Assembly: GCF_029024945.1 (NCBI RefSeq)
Contig: NZ_CP118976.1
Coordinates: 1,674,001-1,738,000 of the forward strand
Direction: 5' to 3'
Origin: Staphylococcus succinus
Lineage (GTDB): Bacteria; Bacillota; Bacilli; Staphylococcales; Staphylococcaceae
Length of the DNA stretch: 64,000 nucleotides
This document shows positions 45,344-54,804 of the stretch, piece after piece. Position numbers and translations under genes: made by a program. The notes under the pieces were generated by a model. That model was not told the origin of the DNA, ran no database searches, and saw nothing but the letters and a program-made list of their open reading frames with translations. Each line of letters begins with the position of its first letter. Position 1 is the first letter of the stretch.

Positions 45344-45715
45344 CTAGTTTTTCGTGCCGTTATTCACTCGTACACCCTGTACAAATATATTTATTGAATT
45401 AACTTTTACTTTTAATGTTTGTTCTAATGTATATTTCACTGTTGACTGTAAATTACTTGCTACTTCTGAAATTTTCGTGCCATAACTTACAATAATATAC
45501 ATATCTACATTTATCACACCATTTTCTTCTTTGACAACAATGCCTTTAGAGTAATTTTCATGCCCTAATATTTCAGCAATGCCATCTCTGACCTGTTGTC
45601 TAGAAGCCATACCTACAATCCCGTAACACTCAACTGCTTTGCTACCTACAACTGAAGCGATTACTTCGTTTGAAATATCTATACTACCATAATCATTCGT
45701 GATTTCTAACGTCAT
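45344..45715 (-). CDS. Asp23/Gls24-family protein (YloU type)
   Basis: A 123-residue cytosolic protein of the alkaline-shock family. Conserved features are the YGSIDISNEVIASVVG N-terminus and a C-terminal VKVNSINIFVQGV. Members help anchor cell-envelope stress proteins or assist fakA-linked lipid metabolism; the exact role is unknown. The gene is divergent from rpmB and precedes fakA in one operon. Confidence 0.9.
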   Translation of the reverse strand: MTLEITNDYGSIDISNEVIASVVGSKAVECYGIVGMASRQQVRDGIAEILGHENYSKGIVVKEENGVINVDMYIIVSYGTKISEVASNLQSTVKYTLEQTLKVKVNSINIFVQGVRVNNGTKN

Positions 45716-45862
45716 TTATTAGGGCCTCCTAGTTTATGGTTATAAAAATAGTCATTACACTATTTGTCTACTTAAGAAAATACTACATTTACCCACATTT
45801 TACAATTATATCATAATTAACCGCTAACAAAAATAATAAACATGAAAAATTGCAACTTCATA

Positions 45863-45891
45863 TTGCTATATCAAATGAGATGTGGTACATT
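45863..45891 (+). promoter_or_regulatory. Promoter of rpmB
   Basis: A -35 TTGCTA (45863-45868) and an extended -10 TGGTACATT (-10 at 45886-45891) are 17 bases apart, about 50 bases before the rpmB start. This is a sequence match only. Confidence 0.6.
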
Positions 45892-45944
45892 ATTCAAGTA
45901 TGTAGTAGATACGTGTATTTATATTTATTAAAGGAGGTACTTTC

Positions 45945-46133
45945 ATGGGCAAACAATGTTTCGTAACAGGTCGTAAAGCTTCAACTGGAAACAATCGTTC
46001 TCACGCTTTAAATTCTTCTAAAAGAAGATGGAATGCTAACCTTCAAAAAGTTAGAATTCTTGTAGACGGAAAACCTAAAAAAGTTTGGGTTTCTGCACGT
46101 GCTTTAAAATCTGGTAAAGTAACTAGAGTTTAA
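45945..46133 (+). CDS. rpmB: 50S ribosomal protein L28
   Basis: L28 of the large subunit. The 62-residue basic protein begins MGKQCFVTGRKASTGNNRSH and has RRWNANLQKVRIL. It lacks the four-cysteine zinc motif of some L28 proteins. AAAGGAGG precedes the start. It has its own promoter and terminator and is the only housekeeping gene on the plus strand here. Confidence 0.98.
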   Translation: MGKQCFVTGRKASTGNNRSHALNSSKRRWNANLQKVRILVDGKPKKVWVSARALKSGKVTRV

Positions 46134-46148
46134 TAAATATAATGCACG

Positions 46149-46187
46149 AAAAGACCAGTCCTTATGTGGAGGAATGGTCTTTTTTTA
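46149..46187 (+). terminator. Terminator of rpmB
   Basis: AAAAGACCAGTCC (46149-46161) pairs with GGAATGGTCTTTT (46171-46183) with one mismatch and is followed by further T. It begins 16 bases after the rpmB stop and faces the end of thiN. Confidence 0.85.
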
Positions 46188-46210
46188 TGCTTTATTTCAT
46201 TGTTTATCAA

Positions 46211-46846
46211 TCAATCTTTACTTCTTATCATTAGTACATTGCCTTCTGAAATCTGCACTTCTCCCTCTACATTGTTTAATTCATTTGAAATCGTTAAAGT
46301 AGAACCTAACTTAAGCATTTCATTTTCCAAATTGTATTTAAACTTAGCTAATGATATAACTGTTGGATATGTAACAGGGATAAAAGATATATATGGATAA
46401 TATTGACTATATTGGATCTGATGATTACCCTTTTTTAAAAATTGAATTTCATTACTTTCATCGATAATCTTAATACCAATATTCTGTTGAGTATATTCCG
46501 ACTTTTCTAATGTCTGAAGCGCTCCCATAAAATGATCTAGTCTTCCTCCGGTTGCGCCATATACACAAATTTCCTTATACCCACTAGCTACAGCTTGTTC
46601 AATACCCAAAGCTAAATCTGTATCATTTTTTTCTGAGTTAAGTGGATTAATTGTAATATGTGATTCTATATAAGCTTTTTCTTCATTTGTAACAGAGTCA
46701 AAATCACCCACTGCAAATTGTGGAATAATTCCTGCTTCTATTAAAATTAGCGCTCCCCGATCTATACCTATCCAGTGAGTCTCTTTTTGTACCTGTAATA
46801 TATCTTTCGGTAAATTTCTATCACCACATAACAAATTAACTTTCAT
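46211..46846 (-). CDS. thiN: Thiamine pyrophosphokinase
   Basis: ThiN converts thiamine to TPP with ATP. The 211-residue protein has WIGIDRGALILIEAGIIPQFAVGDFDS-type active-site residues (GIDRGAL at about 27-33, VGDFDS at about 46-51), SEKNDTDL and GATGGRLDHFMG, which bind ATP and thiamine. It starts five bases after rpe in the rsgA-rpe-thiN group. It is far from the TPP riboswitch at 24 kb and is not under it. Confidence 0.95.
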   Translation of the reverse strand: MKVNLLCGDRNLPKDILQVQKETHWIGIDRGALILIEAGIIPQFAVGDFDSVTNEEKAYIESHITINPLNSEKNDTDLALGIEQAVASGYKEICVYGATGGRLDHFMGALQTLEKSEYTQQNIGIKIIDESNEIQFLKKGNHQIQYSQYYPYISFIPVTYPTVISLAKFKYNLENEMLKLGSTLTISNELNNVEGEVQISEGNVLMIRSKD

Positions 46847-46851
46847 CTATC

Positions 46852-47496
46852 TCAGCCTTTCAATATCTTGGTTACCTCTTTATAATCCTCATGTTTAAAA
46901 AAGTATGATCCTGCCACTAACATTGTAGCACCATGGCTTACTACAGATTCTACCGTTTCGTCATTAATTCCACCGTCTACTTCAATATCAAAACTCAAAT
47001 TTAAATCATTTTTGATTTTTGATAATTTATCAAGTTTTTCTATAGATTCATTAATAAATGTTTGACCACCAAAACCTGGATTTACAGTCATTACTAAGAC
47101 AAAATCCACAATTTTGATTATAGGTAAAATCGAACTCACCGGTGTCCCTGGATTGATAACTACACCTGCTTTTACATTCTTAGATAGAATTTGTTCTATC
47201 ACTCTATGAATATGTGGTGTTGCTTCCACATGTACCGAAATCATATCAGCACCATGATCTGCAAATAACTCAACATATTTTTCAGGTTCTTCAATCATCA
47301 AGTGTACATCTATTGGTAAATGCGTTCCTTTACGTACCGCATCTAAAATTGGTAACCCGATAGAAATATTGGGCACAAATTGGCCATCCATAACATCGAA
47401 ATGTACACCGTCTACCCCAGCTTCTTCTAATGCTGTTAATTCTTCTTGTAACTTTAAAAAATCTGTTGATAATAATGATGGATATAGCTTTACCAC
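46852..47496 (-). CDS. rpe: Ribulose-phosphate 3-epimerase
   Basis: Interconverts ribulose 5-phosphate and xylulose 5-phosphate in the pentose phosphate pathway. The 214-residue TIM barrel has VHFDVMDGQFVPN, VHLMIEEPEKYV, MTVNPGFGGQTFI and EVDGGIND, which carry the metal ligands and phosphate site. It directly follows rsgA with no gap. Confidence 0.97.
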   Translation of the reverse strand: MVKLYPSLLSTDFLKLQEELTALEEAGVDGVHFDVMDGQFVPNISIGLPILDAVRKGTHLPIDVHLMIEEPEKYVELFADHGADMISVHVEATPHIHRVIEQILSKNVKAGVVINPGTPVSSILPIIKIVDFVLVMTVNPGFGGQTFINESIEKLDKLSKIKNDLNLSFDIEVDGGINDETVESVVSHGATMLVAGSYFFKHEDYKEVTKILKG

Positions 47497-48372
47497 TTAA
47501 TATCTTTCCTTTCTATTTGCAATTTCATTGAAAAGTTGTAAGTAATGGTCGTACCTGAACTGGGCAATATTTCCTTTTTCCAATTCAGCTTTAACATTAC
47601 ATTTCGGCTCTTTAACATGATTACAATCTCTAAATTTACAGTGTTCACCGTATTCATTGATTTCCATAAAATATTTTTTTATATCATCTTTTTGAATATG
47701 ATCATAATCTAATGCACTAAAACCTGGCGTATCTGCAATAAAACCATGACTACGTTCAAATAGTTCTACGTGCCTTGTTGTATGACGGCCTCTATTTAAT
47801 GATTTAGATATATGTTGCGTTTCTAACATTAATTCTGGATAATATTGATTTAATAGTGTCGATTTGCCTACGCCAGACTGTCCACTCAATACGGCTAAAC
47901 CGTCTCCCCACTCTAAAAAGACTTTTTTTATATCATCGTGCATACTAATAAACTGTGTTTTATAACCCATTTCTTCATATACATTTAATAATTGAGATAC
48001 TTTTTGTTGTGTTTCATCTGAAGCTAAGTCTTTTTTAGTCACTAGAATACGTGGTCGTAAATGGTATGAATGTGCAATGACTAAAAACCTATCCAATAAT
48101 TGCGTTGAAAAATCTGGCTCAACCGCGCTCATCACTATAATCAGATGATCTACATTACTGACAGGTGGTCGTTTTATTTCATTTTTCCTACTATGCACAT
48201 GATGAATATAACCTTCATTTACATTTTCTACTTCGAAGTCTACGACATCTCCAACAATTGGTGAAAATTTATTTTTTCTAAAAAGACCTCGCGGCTTAGT
48301 ATCATACATTTGTCCTTTAACATCTACACGATACACGCCACTGATTGATTTAATGATGCGTCCTGTTTTCAA
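47497..48372 (-). CDS. rsgA: Small ribosomal subunit biogenesis GTPase RsgA
   Basis: RsgA checks late 30S maturation. The 291-residue protein has an N-terminal OB fold (1-65), a circularly permuted GTPase with TKKDL (G4) before SGQSGVGKSTLLN (G1) and DTPGFSAL, and a C-terminal zinc site (EHCKFRDCNHVKEPKCNVK: Cys, Cys, His, Cys). It follows the prkC terminator region and leads rsgA-rpe-thiN. Confidence 0.97.
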   Translation of the reverse strand: MKTGRIIKSISGVYRVDVKGQMYDTKPRGLFRKNKFSPIVGDVVDFEVENVNEGYIHHVHSRKNEIKRPPVSNVDHLIIVMSAVEPDFSTQLLDRFLVIAHSYHLRPRILVTKKDLASDETQQKVSQLLNVYEEMGYKTQFISMHDDIKKVFLEWGDGLAVLSGQSGVGKSTLLNQYYPELMLETQHISKSLNRGRHTTRHVELFERSHGFIADTPGFSALDYDHIQKDDIKKYFMEINEYGEHCKFRDCNHVKEPKCNVKAELEKGNIAQFRYDHYLQLFNEIANRKERY

Positions 48373-48536
48373 TTAGGCACCCCTCTTTTAAAAGCTATTA
48401 CGTTATATATTATAGCAAAGCAATTTTAATTTAAATATGATTTTAGGCTATTTCGAGTAAAATCCACTATTATATTTTCTAAAATAGTGAAAATGTTAAT
48501 ATACATATCACTTTAGTTTATTTTATATTAAAATAA

Positions 48537-48574
48537 AACACCATTTCGACAATTTATTTTGTCGAAATGGTGTT
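48537..48574 (-). terminator. Intrinsic terminator after prkC
   Basis: A perfect stem (about 48537-48552 with 48559-48574, CACCATTTCGACAA / TTGTCGAAATGGTG) with a six-base loop, followed on the minus strand by UUUUAUUUU. It lies about 110 bases past the prkC stop and after the short repeats. Confidence 0.85.
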
Positions 48575-48594
48575 TATCTGTAAAGTGCAAAATT

Positions 48595-48684
48595 AGAGAC
48601 ACTAAACTCACTGCGTTCTCTTGGTTCGCAAGTGTTTCACTTGCATAAGAGACACTAAACTCACTGCGTTCGTTAAGTGTCTCT
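48595..48684. repeat. Short direct repeat flanking palindromes at the 3' end of prkC
   Basis: A 24-base sequence occurs twice in direct orientation (48595-48618 and 48648-48671). Between them is GCAAGTG-TTT-CACTTGC (48628-48644). The second copy folds with AGTGTCTCT (48676-48684) into a hairpin that reaches the prkC stop codon. It looks like a dispersed repeat element rather than coding sequence. Confidence 0.7.
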
Positions 48685-50719
48685 AAAAATCATAGGGGAT
48701 ATCTTTATCTGCTACAATCTTATCATCAACGCGTATGGTATAGCCTGCTGTTTTACCTTTTTCAATTGTCATCGGTATTTTTATAGATTTATTATTTTTA
48801 ATCTTGAATGTTTGTGAAGCTGAAGTTCCTTCATCGTCTTTATCTCTTACATATACCTTAACTTCTTGACTCTTGTCATCTTTACCTGTATATGGGATTT
48901 CATACGTTTCTGTATAATTCTTCGTTTGAGCTTCATCATCACTATCTTTTGCTTTGTCATCTTCTTCAGATTTCTTAGCATCAGTATCTTTTTTGGCAGC
49001 GCCTTTAGAAACTGTAAATTCAATAGTTGAACCTTCATCTACTTCTTCATCTTTAGGTGATTGGCTAATGATGCTATCTTTTTTAACTTTGTCGTCTTCT
49101 CGTTCTTCTGTAACTATAACTTTGAATCCTTTATCTTCCAACGCTGTCTTAGCAGAACTTAAAGGTTTCTTCTCATAGTTTTCCACATAAACTTGTTTAG
49201 TACCTAAAGATTCAGTTAATGTAATTTCACCGTTATTCATTTTAACTTTATCACCAGGGTTTACATTTTGAGCTTCAATAAGTCCTTTCGCCATATTATT
49301 CTTAGAATATGACTCTTCAACTTTGACATCTTTGATTCCTAACTTTTTAAGTTTCTCTAAAGCTTCATCTTTAGGTAAACCATATAGGCTAGGCATGTCT
49401 ACCATTTCAGGTCCTTTAGATAATACAATATCAACCTTACTTCTTTGCTCTAATCGCTCACCTTTTTCAGGTGTTGTTTTAACAATTTTATTTTCTGAGT
49501 ATTTATTGCTATACTCACGCGAAATGTCACCAAGTTCTAACTTATTATCTTTCAGAATGCTTTCAGCTTCTTTTTCAGTTTTCCCTGATAAGTCTGGCGT
49601 TTCTAAATATTTATTACCAAACATGCCCATTGCCATAAATCCAAATAAGCCAAATAATAACAACACTATAATCAAACTGTAAATAACTTTCTTTTTCTTG
49701 GAACGTTTTCGCGTCGCCGTTCCATAAACATGTTCTTCACTAGATTGAAATTGCTGCTGGTTGACGATCGGAATTTGCATCGTTTGTTTAATATTTTTCT
49801 CTTTATCTTCTTCACGAGCTTGATTAGCAATTTCCGCCTTATTAATAGGTACTGTTTTAGCATTTGCCTCATCTGATTGGTATATTGCTTCATCCTTACG
49901 ACTATCAGCGAGCACACTATCTAAATCATTTTGCATTTCATTAACAGCGAGATAACGATCTGCTTTATCTTTTTCAGTTGCTTTTAATACCACATTACTT
50001 AAAGCTTGAGGTATGTCTGAACGTTTATCTGTAGCATTAGGCATTGGATCTTGAATATGTTTTATCGCAATTCCAACGGCCGTCTCTCCAGTAAATGGTG
50101 GTTTACCCACAAGCATTTCATACAATACGACACCTATAGAATAAATATCAGTACCGTTATCAGTCGACTCGCCTCGCGCCTGTTCAGGTGAAAGATATTG
50201 AACAGTACCTAATACATGATTGGTCTGAGTCATTGTCGTTTCGCTTAGCGCTTTAGCTATGCCGAAATCCAATATTTTCAATGTTTGATTCTCATCTACT
50301 AAAATGTTTTGAGGTTTAATATCACGATGAACAATTTGGTTATCATGAGCGTGCTTAATCCCATCAATAATTTGTTTAGTAAAATTCAATACTGTTTGAA
50401 CGTCTAACGGTTTATGTTGTTTAATATATTCTGATAATGTTAGACCTTGTATGTATTCCATTACTAAAAAGAAGTTTTCATCATTCTCTGTCACATCAAA
50501 TACATTAACAATATTATTATGTGATAGTTGAGTAAGATTATGTACCTCTCGCTCAAAACTTTTGATTGTTGTTTCTTTTTCACCAGCTGGAATCCTGATT
50601 GCTTTAATTGCTACTTTACGGTTGAGTATCGAGTCTTCTGCAAGATAGACAGTACTCATTCCACCGCCACCAAGCTTCTTACTCACTTTATAGCGATCAT
50701 TTATTATCTTGCCTATCAT
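48683..50719 (-). CDS. prkC: PASTA-domain serine/threonine protein kinase (PrkC/Stk1)
   Basis: Membrane kinase that senses wall precursors or muropeptides and phosphorylates cell-wall and regulatory proteins. The 678-residue protein has an N-terminal kinase domain (KLGGGGMSTVYLA, IVHRDIKPQNILV, LDFGIAKAL), a juxtamembrane region to about 345, one helix (about 347-370), three extracellular PASTA repeats (about 375-575) and a charged C-terminal domain. Its start overlaps the phosphatase gene by four bases. The stop codon is the edge of the repeat hairpin downstream. Confidence 0.96.
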   Translation of the reverse strand: MIGKIINDRYKVSKKLGGGGMSTVYLAEDSILNRKVAIKAIRIPAGEKETTIKSFEREVHNLTQLSHNNIVNVFDVTENDENFFLVMEYIQGLTLSEYIKQHKPLDVQTVLNFTKQIIDGIKHAHDNQIVHRDIKPQNILVDENQTLKILDFGIAKALSETTMTQTNHVLGTVQYLSPEQARGESTDNGTDIYSIGVVLYEMLVGKPPFTGETAVGIAIKHIQDPMPNATDKRSDIPQALSNVVLKATEKDKADRYLAVNEMQNDLDSVLADSRKDEAIYQSDEANAKTVPINKAEIANQAREEDKEKNIKQTMQIPIVNQQQFQSSEEHVYGTATRKRSKKKKVIYSLIIVLLLFGLFGFMAMGMFGNKYLETPDLSGKTEKEAESILKDNKLELGDISREYSNKYSENKIVKTTPEKGERLEQRSKVDIVLSKGPEMVDMPSLYGLPKDEALEKLKKLGIKDVKVEESYSKNNMAKGLIEAQNVNPGDKVKMNNGEITLTESLGTKQVYVENYEKKPLSSAKTALEDKGFKVIVTEEREDDKVKKDSIISQSPKDEEVDEGSTIEFTVSKGAAKKDTDAKKSEEDDKAKDSDDEAQTKNYTETYEIPYTGKDDKSQEVKVYVRDKDDEGTSASQTFKIKNNKSIKIPMTIEKGKTAGYTIRVDDKIVADKDIPYDF

Positions 50720-51459
50720 ACTTTATCACCTTCAATCTCAGCCAAAACTAAGCTTACATTATCATTGGTTTGGTGAGATAATGCAAGTTCTATTAAATTT
50801 TGACCATGTGTTTCCAAATCATCTTCTTGAATCAATGCATCTTGAATCATAGGATCACGTACAAAGTCAGTTAACCCATCAGAATTTAACATCAAATAAT
50901 CATAAAATTTTATTTTTTTCACAAATATATCTGGTGTAACTAATTTATCAGTTCCCATGACTTTTGTGATGATATTGCGTTGTGGATGATTAATTGCTTC
51001 TTCAGCGCTAATTTGACCTATCATAACTAAATGATTCACAAATGAATGATCATTTGTAATTTGTTCAATCTCTCTACTATTTACTAAATAGGCACGTGAA
51101 TCTCCAATATTCGCAACGACGATATAGTTATCAAAAATTAATGCACAGACACAAGTTGTACCCATACCTTGGTATTCTGGGTTTTCTACTGATTGTTGAT
51201 ATAATTCACGGTTAATATTTTTTAGTGTTTTGCGCAACCAAGTCTCAGCTTGTTCTGCCTCGATTAAATTTTCTTCTTCGAATCGACGTTGCAGTTCATT
51301 TGTTACGAATTGGCTTGCTACTTCACCTGCAAGATGTCCACCCATACCATCACAGAGTACTAGTAATTGTTGCTCTGTCTGGTTATAAAAAACACCACCT
51401 GCATCTTCGTTCTTATCACGATATTGACCCGTGTCAGTAAAAAATTGTGCTTTTAGCAT
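50716..51459 (-). CDS. stp: PP2C-family protein phosphatase (PrpC/Stp)
   Basis: Manganese-dependent phosphatase that reverses PrkC phosphorylation. The 247-residue protein has RDKNEDAGGVF, LCDGMGGHLAGEVAS, ANIGDSRAYLV and SDGLTD, which supply the metal-binding aspartates. It starts four bases after rlmN and overlaps prkC by four bases (ATGA), the conserved phosphatase-kinase pair. Confidence 0.97.
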   Translation of the reverse strand: MLKAQFFTDTGQYRDKNEDAGGVFYNQTEQQLLVLCDGMGGHLAGEVASQFVTNELQRRFEEENLIEAEQAETWLRKTLKNINRELYQQSVENPEYQGMGTTCVCALIFDNYIVVANIGDSRAYLVNSREIEQITNDHSFVNHLVMIGQISAEEAINHPQRNIITKVMGTDKLVTPDIFVKKIKFYDYLMLNSDGLTDFVRDPMIQDALIQEDDLETHGQNLIELALSHQTNDNVSLVLAEIEGDKV

Positions 51460-51463
51460 GTCT

Positions 51464-52558
51464 CTACCTCGTTTCTACTTGTCGTTCCTTAGCTCTTAGT
51501 TGACCACATGCAGCATCGATGTCTGCACCTTGCTCACGTCTGATTGTTGCATTAATACCCAAACGTTTCAATTCTTTTTCAAATTTAAAAATGTCTTCCT
51601 TAGGTGTTTTAACATAATTTCTTTCTGGTACGTGATTGACTGGTATTAAGTTAACATGGCAATTTAATTTTTGTATTAAGTGTGCCAATTCTCTAGCGTG
51701 CTCAACTTGGTCATTAACGCCACCGAATAAACCATATTCAAATGTAATACGTCTGTTTGTTTTTTCTTGATAATAATTAATAGCTTCCATTAGTTTTTCA
51801 ACATTATAAGCTCTGTTAATCGGCATTAAACGTGAACGCACTTCATCATTTGCACCATGCAAACTCACAGCAAAGTTGATTTGAATGTCTTCATCTGCAA
51901 AATCATAAATACGAGGAATGATACCAGATGTAGAAACTGTAATATGGCGTGCACCAATATTTAAACCATTATCATCATTTACAATTTTTAAGAAATCCAT
52001 CATTTCATCATAGTTCTCAAATGGTTCTCCTATACCCATAATTACAATTTGTGATACGCGTTCTTCAGACTCATCAAGGGCTTTTTGAACAGTTAATACT
52101 TGCGATACAATTTCTCCAGCTTCTAGATTACGTTTCAATCCACCTAATGTAGATGCACAGAATGTACAACCAATACGACAACCAACTTGAGTCGTAACAC
52201 ATACAGAGTTTCCATATTCATGTCTCATTAGTACTGTTTCAATTGTATAGCCATCTTGCAATTCAAATAAAAACTTAATTGTGCCATCTCGACTTTCTTG
52301 TTTTACTACTGTAGTCATTGTCGTCATCGTAAAGTTTTCGTTAAGAATCTCTCTTAGTTCTTTAGAAAGATTTGTCATTTCATCGATGCTGTCTACTCTT
52401 TTTTCATAAAGCCATTCAAAAATTTGCTTCGCTCTAAACTTTTGCTGACCCTTTTGTGCTAGCCAATCTTCCATCTCGTCGTATCTTATCGAATAGATTG
52501 ATTGCTTTTCAAAATTGGGAAGAAACTTGTTCTTTTTCTTCTTATCTGCAGTTATCAT
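51464..52558 (-). CDS. rlmN: 23S rRNA/tRNA adenine-C2 methyltransferase RlmN
   Basis: Radical-SAM enzyme that makes m2A2503 in 23S rRNA and m2A37 in tRNA. The 364-residue protein has the [4Fe-4S] motif in VGCRIGCTFCAS (CxxxCxxC), GEPFENYDEMMDFL and the C-terminal cysteine region (DIDAACGQL). It starts three bases after rsmB. Confidence 0.97.
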   Translation of the reverse strand: MITADKKKKNKFLPNFEKQSIYSIRYDEMEDWLAQKGQQKFRAKQIFEWLYEKRVDSIDEMTNLSKELREILNENFTMTTMTTVVKQESRDGTIKFLFELQDGYTIETVLMRHEYGNSVCVTTQVGCRIGCTFCASTLGGLKRNLEAGEIVSQVLTVQKALDESEERVSQIVIMGIGEPFENYDEMMDFLKIVNDDNGLNIGARHITVSTSGIIPRIYDFADEDIQINFAVSLHGANDEVRSRLMPINRAYNVEKLMEAINYYQEKTNRRITFEYGLFGGVNDQVEHARELAHLIQKLNCHVNLIPVNHVPERNYVKTPKEDIFKFEKELKRLGINATIRREQGADIDAACGQLRAKERQVETR

Positions 52559-52561
52559 AAA

Positions 52562-53875
52562 TTAATTTTCCTTTCTTTTAATCCTAGTAATGAAAAAGCC
52601 ATCAGAGTTAAAATCTTGAGGTAGAACTTGCATCGTTTTTACTTTTTCTCCAGTGATTGGGTGTTCAAATGTATCGAATTCAAAATCATTATTTTCTTTT
52701 AAAAATGTGTATATTACGTTTTCATTTTCTAATTGTTCAATAGTGCACGTAGAATAAACAAGCGTACCGCCTGGTTTCAAGTTATCTTTAACATTATTTA
52801 AAATTTCTAGTTGAATCTCAACGAGTGAATTAATAGTATGTTGTGACTGTTCATATTTAATTTCAGGCTTATGTCTTAATACACCTAAACCGCTACAAGG
52901 TGCATCAACTAAAATCTTATCATACACTTTATCATATTTTTCGGTTGCATCGTGTTCAAATGCTGAAATGTTAGACAATCGTAATTTTTTAATATTAAAA
53001 TCTATTAAGTCTATTTTATGTTCATGTATATCCGTTGCATCAATATGTCCTGTGCCGTTTAACACTTCTGCGATATGACACGCTTTCCCACCAGGTGCAC
53101 TACAAGCATCTAAGACTTCATCGCCCTCTTGTAAATCCATTAGCTGAGCAACAAACATTGAACTTTTATCTTGTATAGATACTAAACCATCTTTAAACAT
53201 ACGAGAATCAATAATTGGCTTCCCACTGACATGTAAACAAGTTTCAATTTCTTTATCCTGTTCAACAATATATTCATCATCTACTAACCTTCTTATTGCA
53301 TCTTCAATCGTAATTCTTGTCACATTCACTCGAACAGTTTGTGTTACTTTTGTTAAAAATGACTGTGCGATAGCTTCGGTTTGTTCAATTCCAAAATGTG
53401 TTGCCCAATGATCTACTAACCATTTAGGTAAACTGTATTCAATGGCTATTCTTTTTTTATCATCAGTAATTTCAGTGAAATCTGGTAATTCGCTACGCAT
53501 AATATTTCGTAAAATACCATTTACAACATTACCATTATGAGGTCCACCTTTATGTTTTGCAATTTCCACAGCTTCATTGATAATTGCATGTTCTGGTACT
53601 TTATCCAAATATACATATTGATAGATACTCATCCATAAAAGTTGTCTCACCCAACCTTTAAGTTTAGTTTGTACAAATGGCTTCAAAAGATAATCTAAAG
53701 TAAATTTTCTTTTTAATGTACCATATACAAGTTCGGTAAATAATCCTTTGTCCGCACGATTTAATTCATTATTTGATAACACGTCGTTTATAATGATATT
53801 ACTATATGCTTTATCATTCATAATGTCTTGCAACGTTTCAAACGCTAATTCTCTAACATTATTTTCTATTGTCAT
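52562..53875 (-). CDS. rsmB: 16S rRNA (cytosine967-C5)-methyltransferase RsmB
   Basis: The 437-residue protein has an N-terminal NusB-like RNA-binding domain (1-130) and a Rossmann methyltransferase domain with DACSAPGGKACHIAE, VDAPCSGLGVLRH (catalytic Cys) and VYSTCTIEQLENE (second Cys). It overlaps fmt by four bases (ATGA). Confidence 0.96.
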   Translation of the reverse strand: MTIENNVRELAFETLQDIMNDKAYSNIIINDVLSNNELNRADKGLFTELVYGTLKRKFTLDYLLKPFVQTKLKGWVRQLLWMSIYQYVYLDKVPEHAIINEAVEIAKHKGGPHNGNVVNGILRNIMRSELPDFTEITDDKKRIAIEYSLPKWLVDHWATHFGIEQTEAIAQSFLTKVTQTVRVNVTRITIEDAIRRLVDDEYIVEQDKEIETCLHVSGKPIIDSRMFKDGLVSIQDKSSMFVAQLMDLQEGDEVLDACSAPGGKACHIAEVLNGTGHIDATDIHEHKIDLIDFNIKKLRLSNISAFEHDATEKYDKVYDKILVDAPCSGLGVLRHKPEIKYEQSQHTINSLVEIQLEILNNVKDNLKPGGTLVYSTCTIEQLENENVIYTFLKENNDFEFDTFEHPITGEKVKTMQVLPQDFNSDGFFITRIKRKEN

Positions 53876-54804
53876 GATAATACCTTCCCCACGAGCGACG
53901 TCTGTACGCCACTCAAATAATTTGCTGCAAGCATTCGTTTTTTACCAGCTACTTGTATATCAGTTAAAGCAATTGCATCTTCCGAACCAGTAGCCACAAT
54001 GATCGCTTTTTTAGTTGTTTCAATAATTGTGCCAGGTGTTCCTGTTTTATCTTTTTCAATTCGCGATGCATATATTTTCATATTTCCATCATCCATTACA
54101 GTATATGCCACCGGCCACGGTGAAAGACCTCGAATTTGGTTGTATATAGCTTCAGCGGGTAACGTCCAATCAATTTTTTCGTCTTCACGACGAATATTAG
54201 ACGCAAATGTCGCTTCACTATCATCTTGTGGCACACTATCATTCGTACCATTAATAATAGATGGCAACGTCTCTTTTAATAAATCCGCGCCTAAAAAGCT
54301 TAATTTTTGATGCATTGTCCCCACATCATCTTGATGTTCAATTTCTATTGCTTTTTGAGAAATAATATTTCCTGCATCTAACTTTTTAACCATATACATA
54401 ATTGTAATACCAGTTTCTTTTTGCCCATCAATAATTGCTTGGTGGATTGGTGCGCCACCTCTATATTTAGGAAGCAATGATGCATGGACATTAATAGCAC
54501 CTAATTTAGGTGAAGCTAATAATGCTTCAGGTAATAATTGTCCAAAAGCTGCTGTAACAATTAGATCAGCATTTAATTCAATAAGTGTTTGTAAATCTTC
54601 TGATTGCGCTAATTTTTCTGGCTGGTAGACTGGAATACCATGTTCAACTGCTACTTCTTTCACAGGTGGCGGTGTTAATTTACGTTTTCTACCAACTGGT
54701 CGATCTGGTTGTGTTACAACTGCTATCACGTTATGTTCAGCAATTAACATTTCTAATACTTTCGTTGAAAAATCAGGTGTTCCCATAAAGATGATTTTAC
54801 TCAT
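53872..54804 (-). CDS. fmt: Methionyl-tRNA formyltransferase
   Basis: Formylates initiator Met-tRNA with 10-formyl-THF. The 310-residue protein has IIFMGTPDFS, NVHASLLPKYRGGAPIHQAI (catalytic Asn, His and Asp regions) and a C-terminal tRNA-binding domain (about 205-310). The start at 54804 is the family start; it overlaps the deformylase-like gene by eight bases. Confidence 0.97.
   Translation of the reverse strand: MSKIIFMGTPDFSTKVLEMLIAEHNVIAVVTQPDRPVGRKRKLTPPPVKEVAVEHGIPVYQPEKLAQSEDLQTLIELNADLIVTAAFGQLLPEALLASPKLGAINVHASLLPKYRGGAPIHQAIIDGQKETGITIMYMVKKLDAGNIISQKAIEIEHQDDVGTMHQKLSFLGADLLKETLPSIINGTNDSVPQDDSEATFASNIRREDEKIDWTLPAEAIYNQIRGLSPWPVAYTVMDDGNMKIYASRIEKDKTGTPGTIIETTKKAIIVATGSEDAIALTDIQVAGKKRMLAANYLSGVQTSLVGKVLS

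Noticed and set aside
46164..46400. Plus-strand frame after rpmB
   Set aside because: It begins inside the rpmB terminator and lies opposite thiN, whose sequence is clearly conserved.
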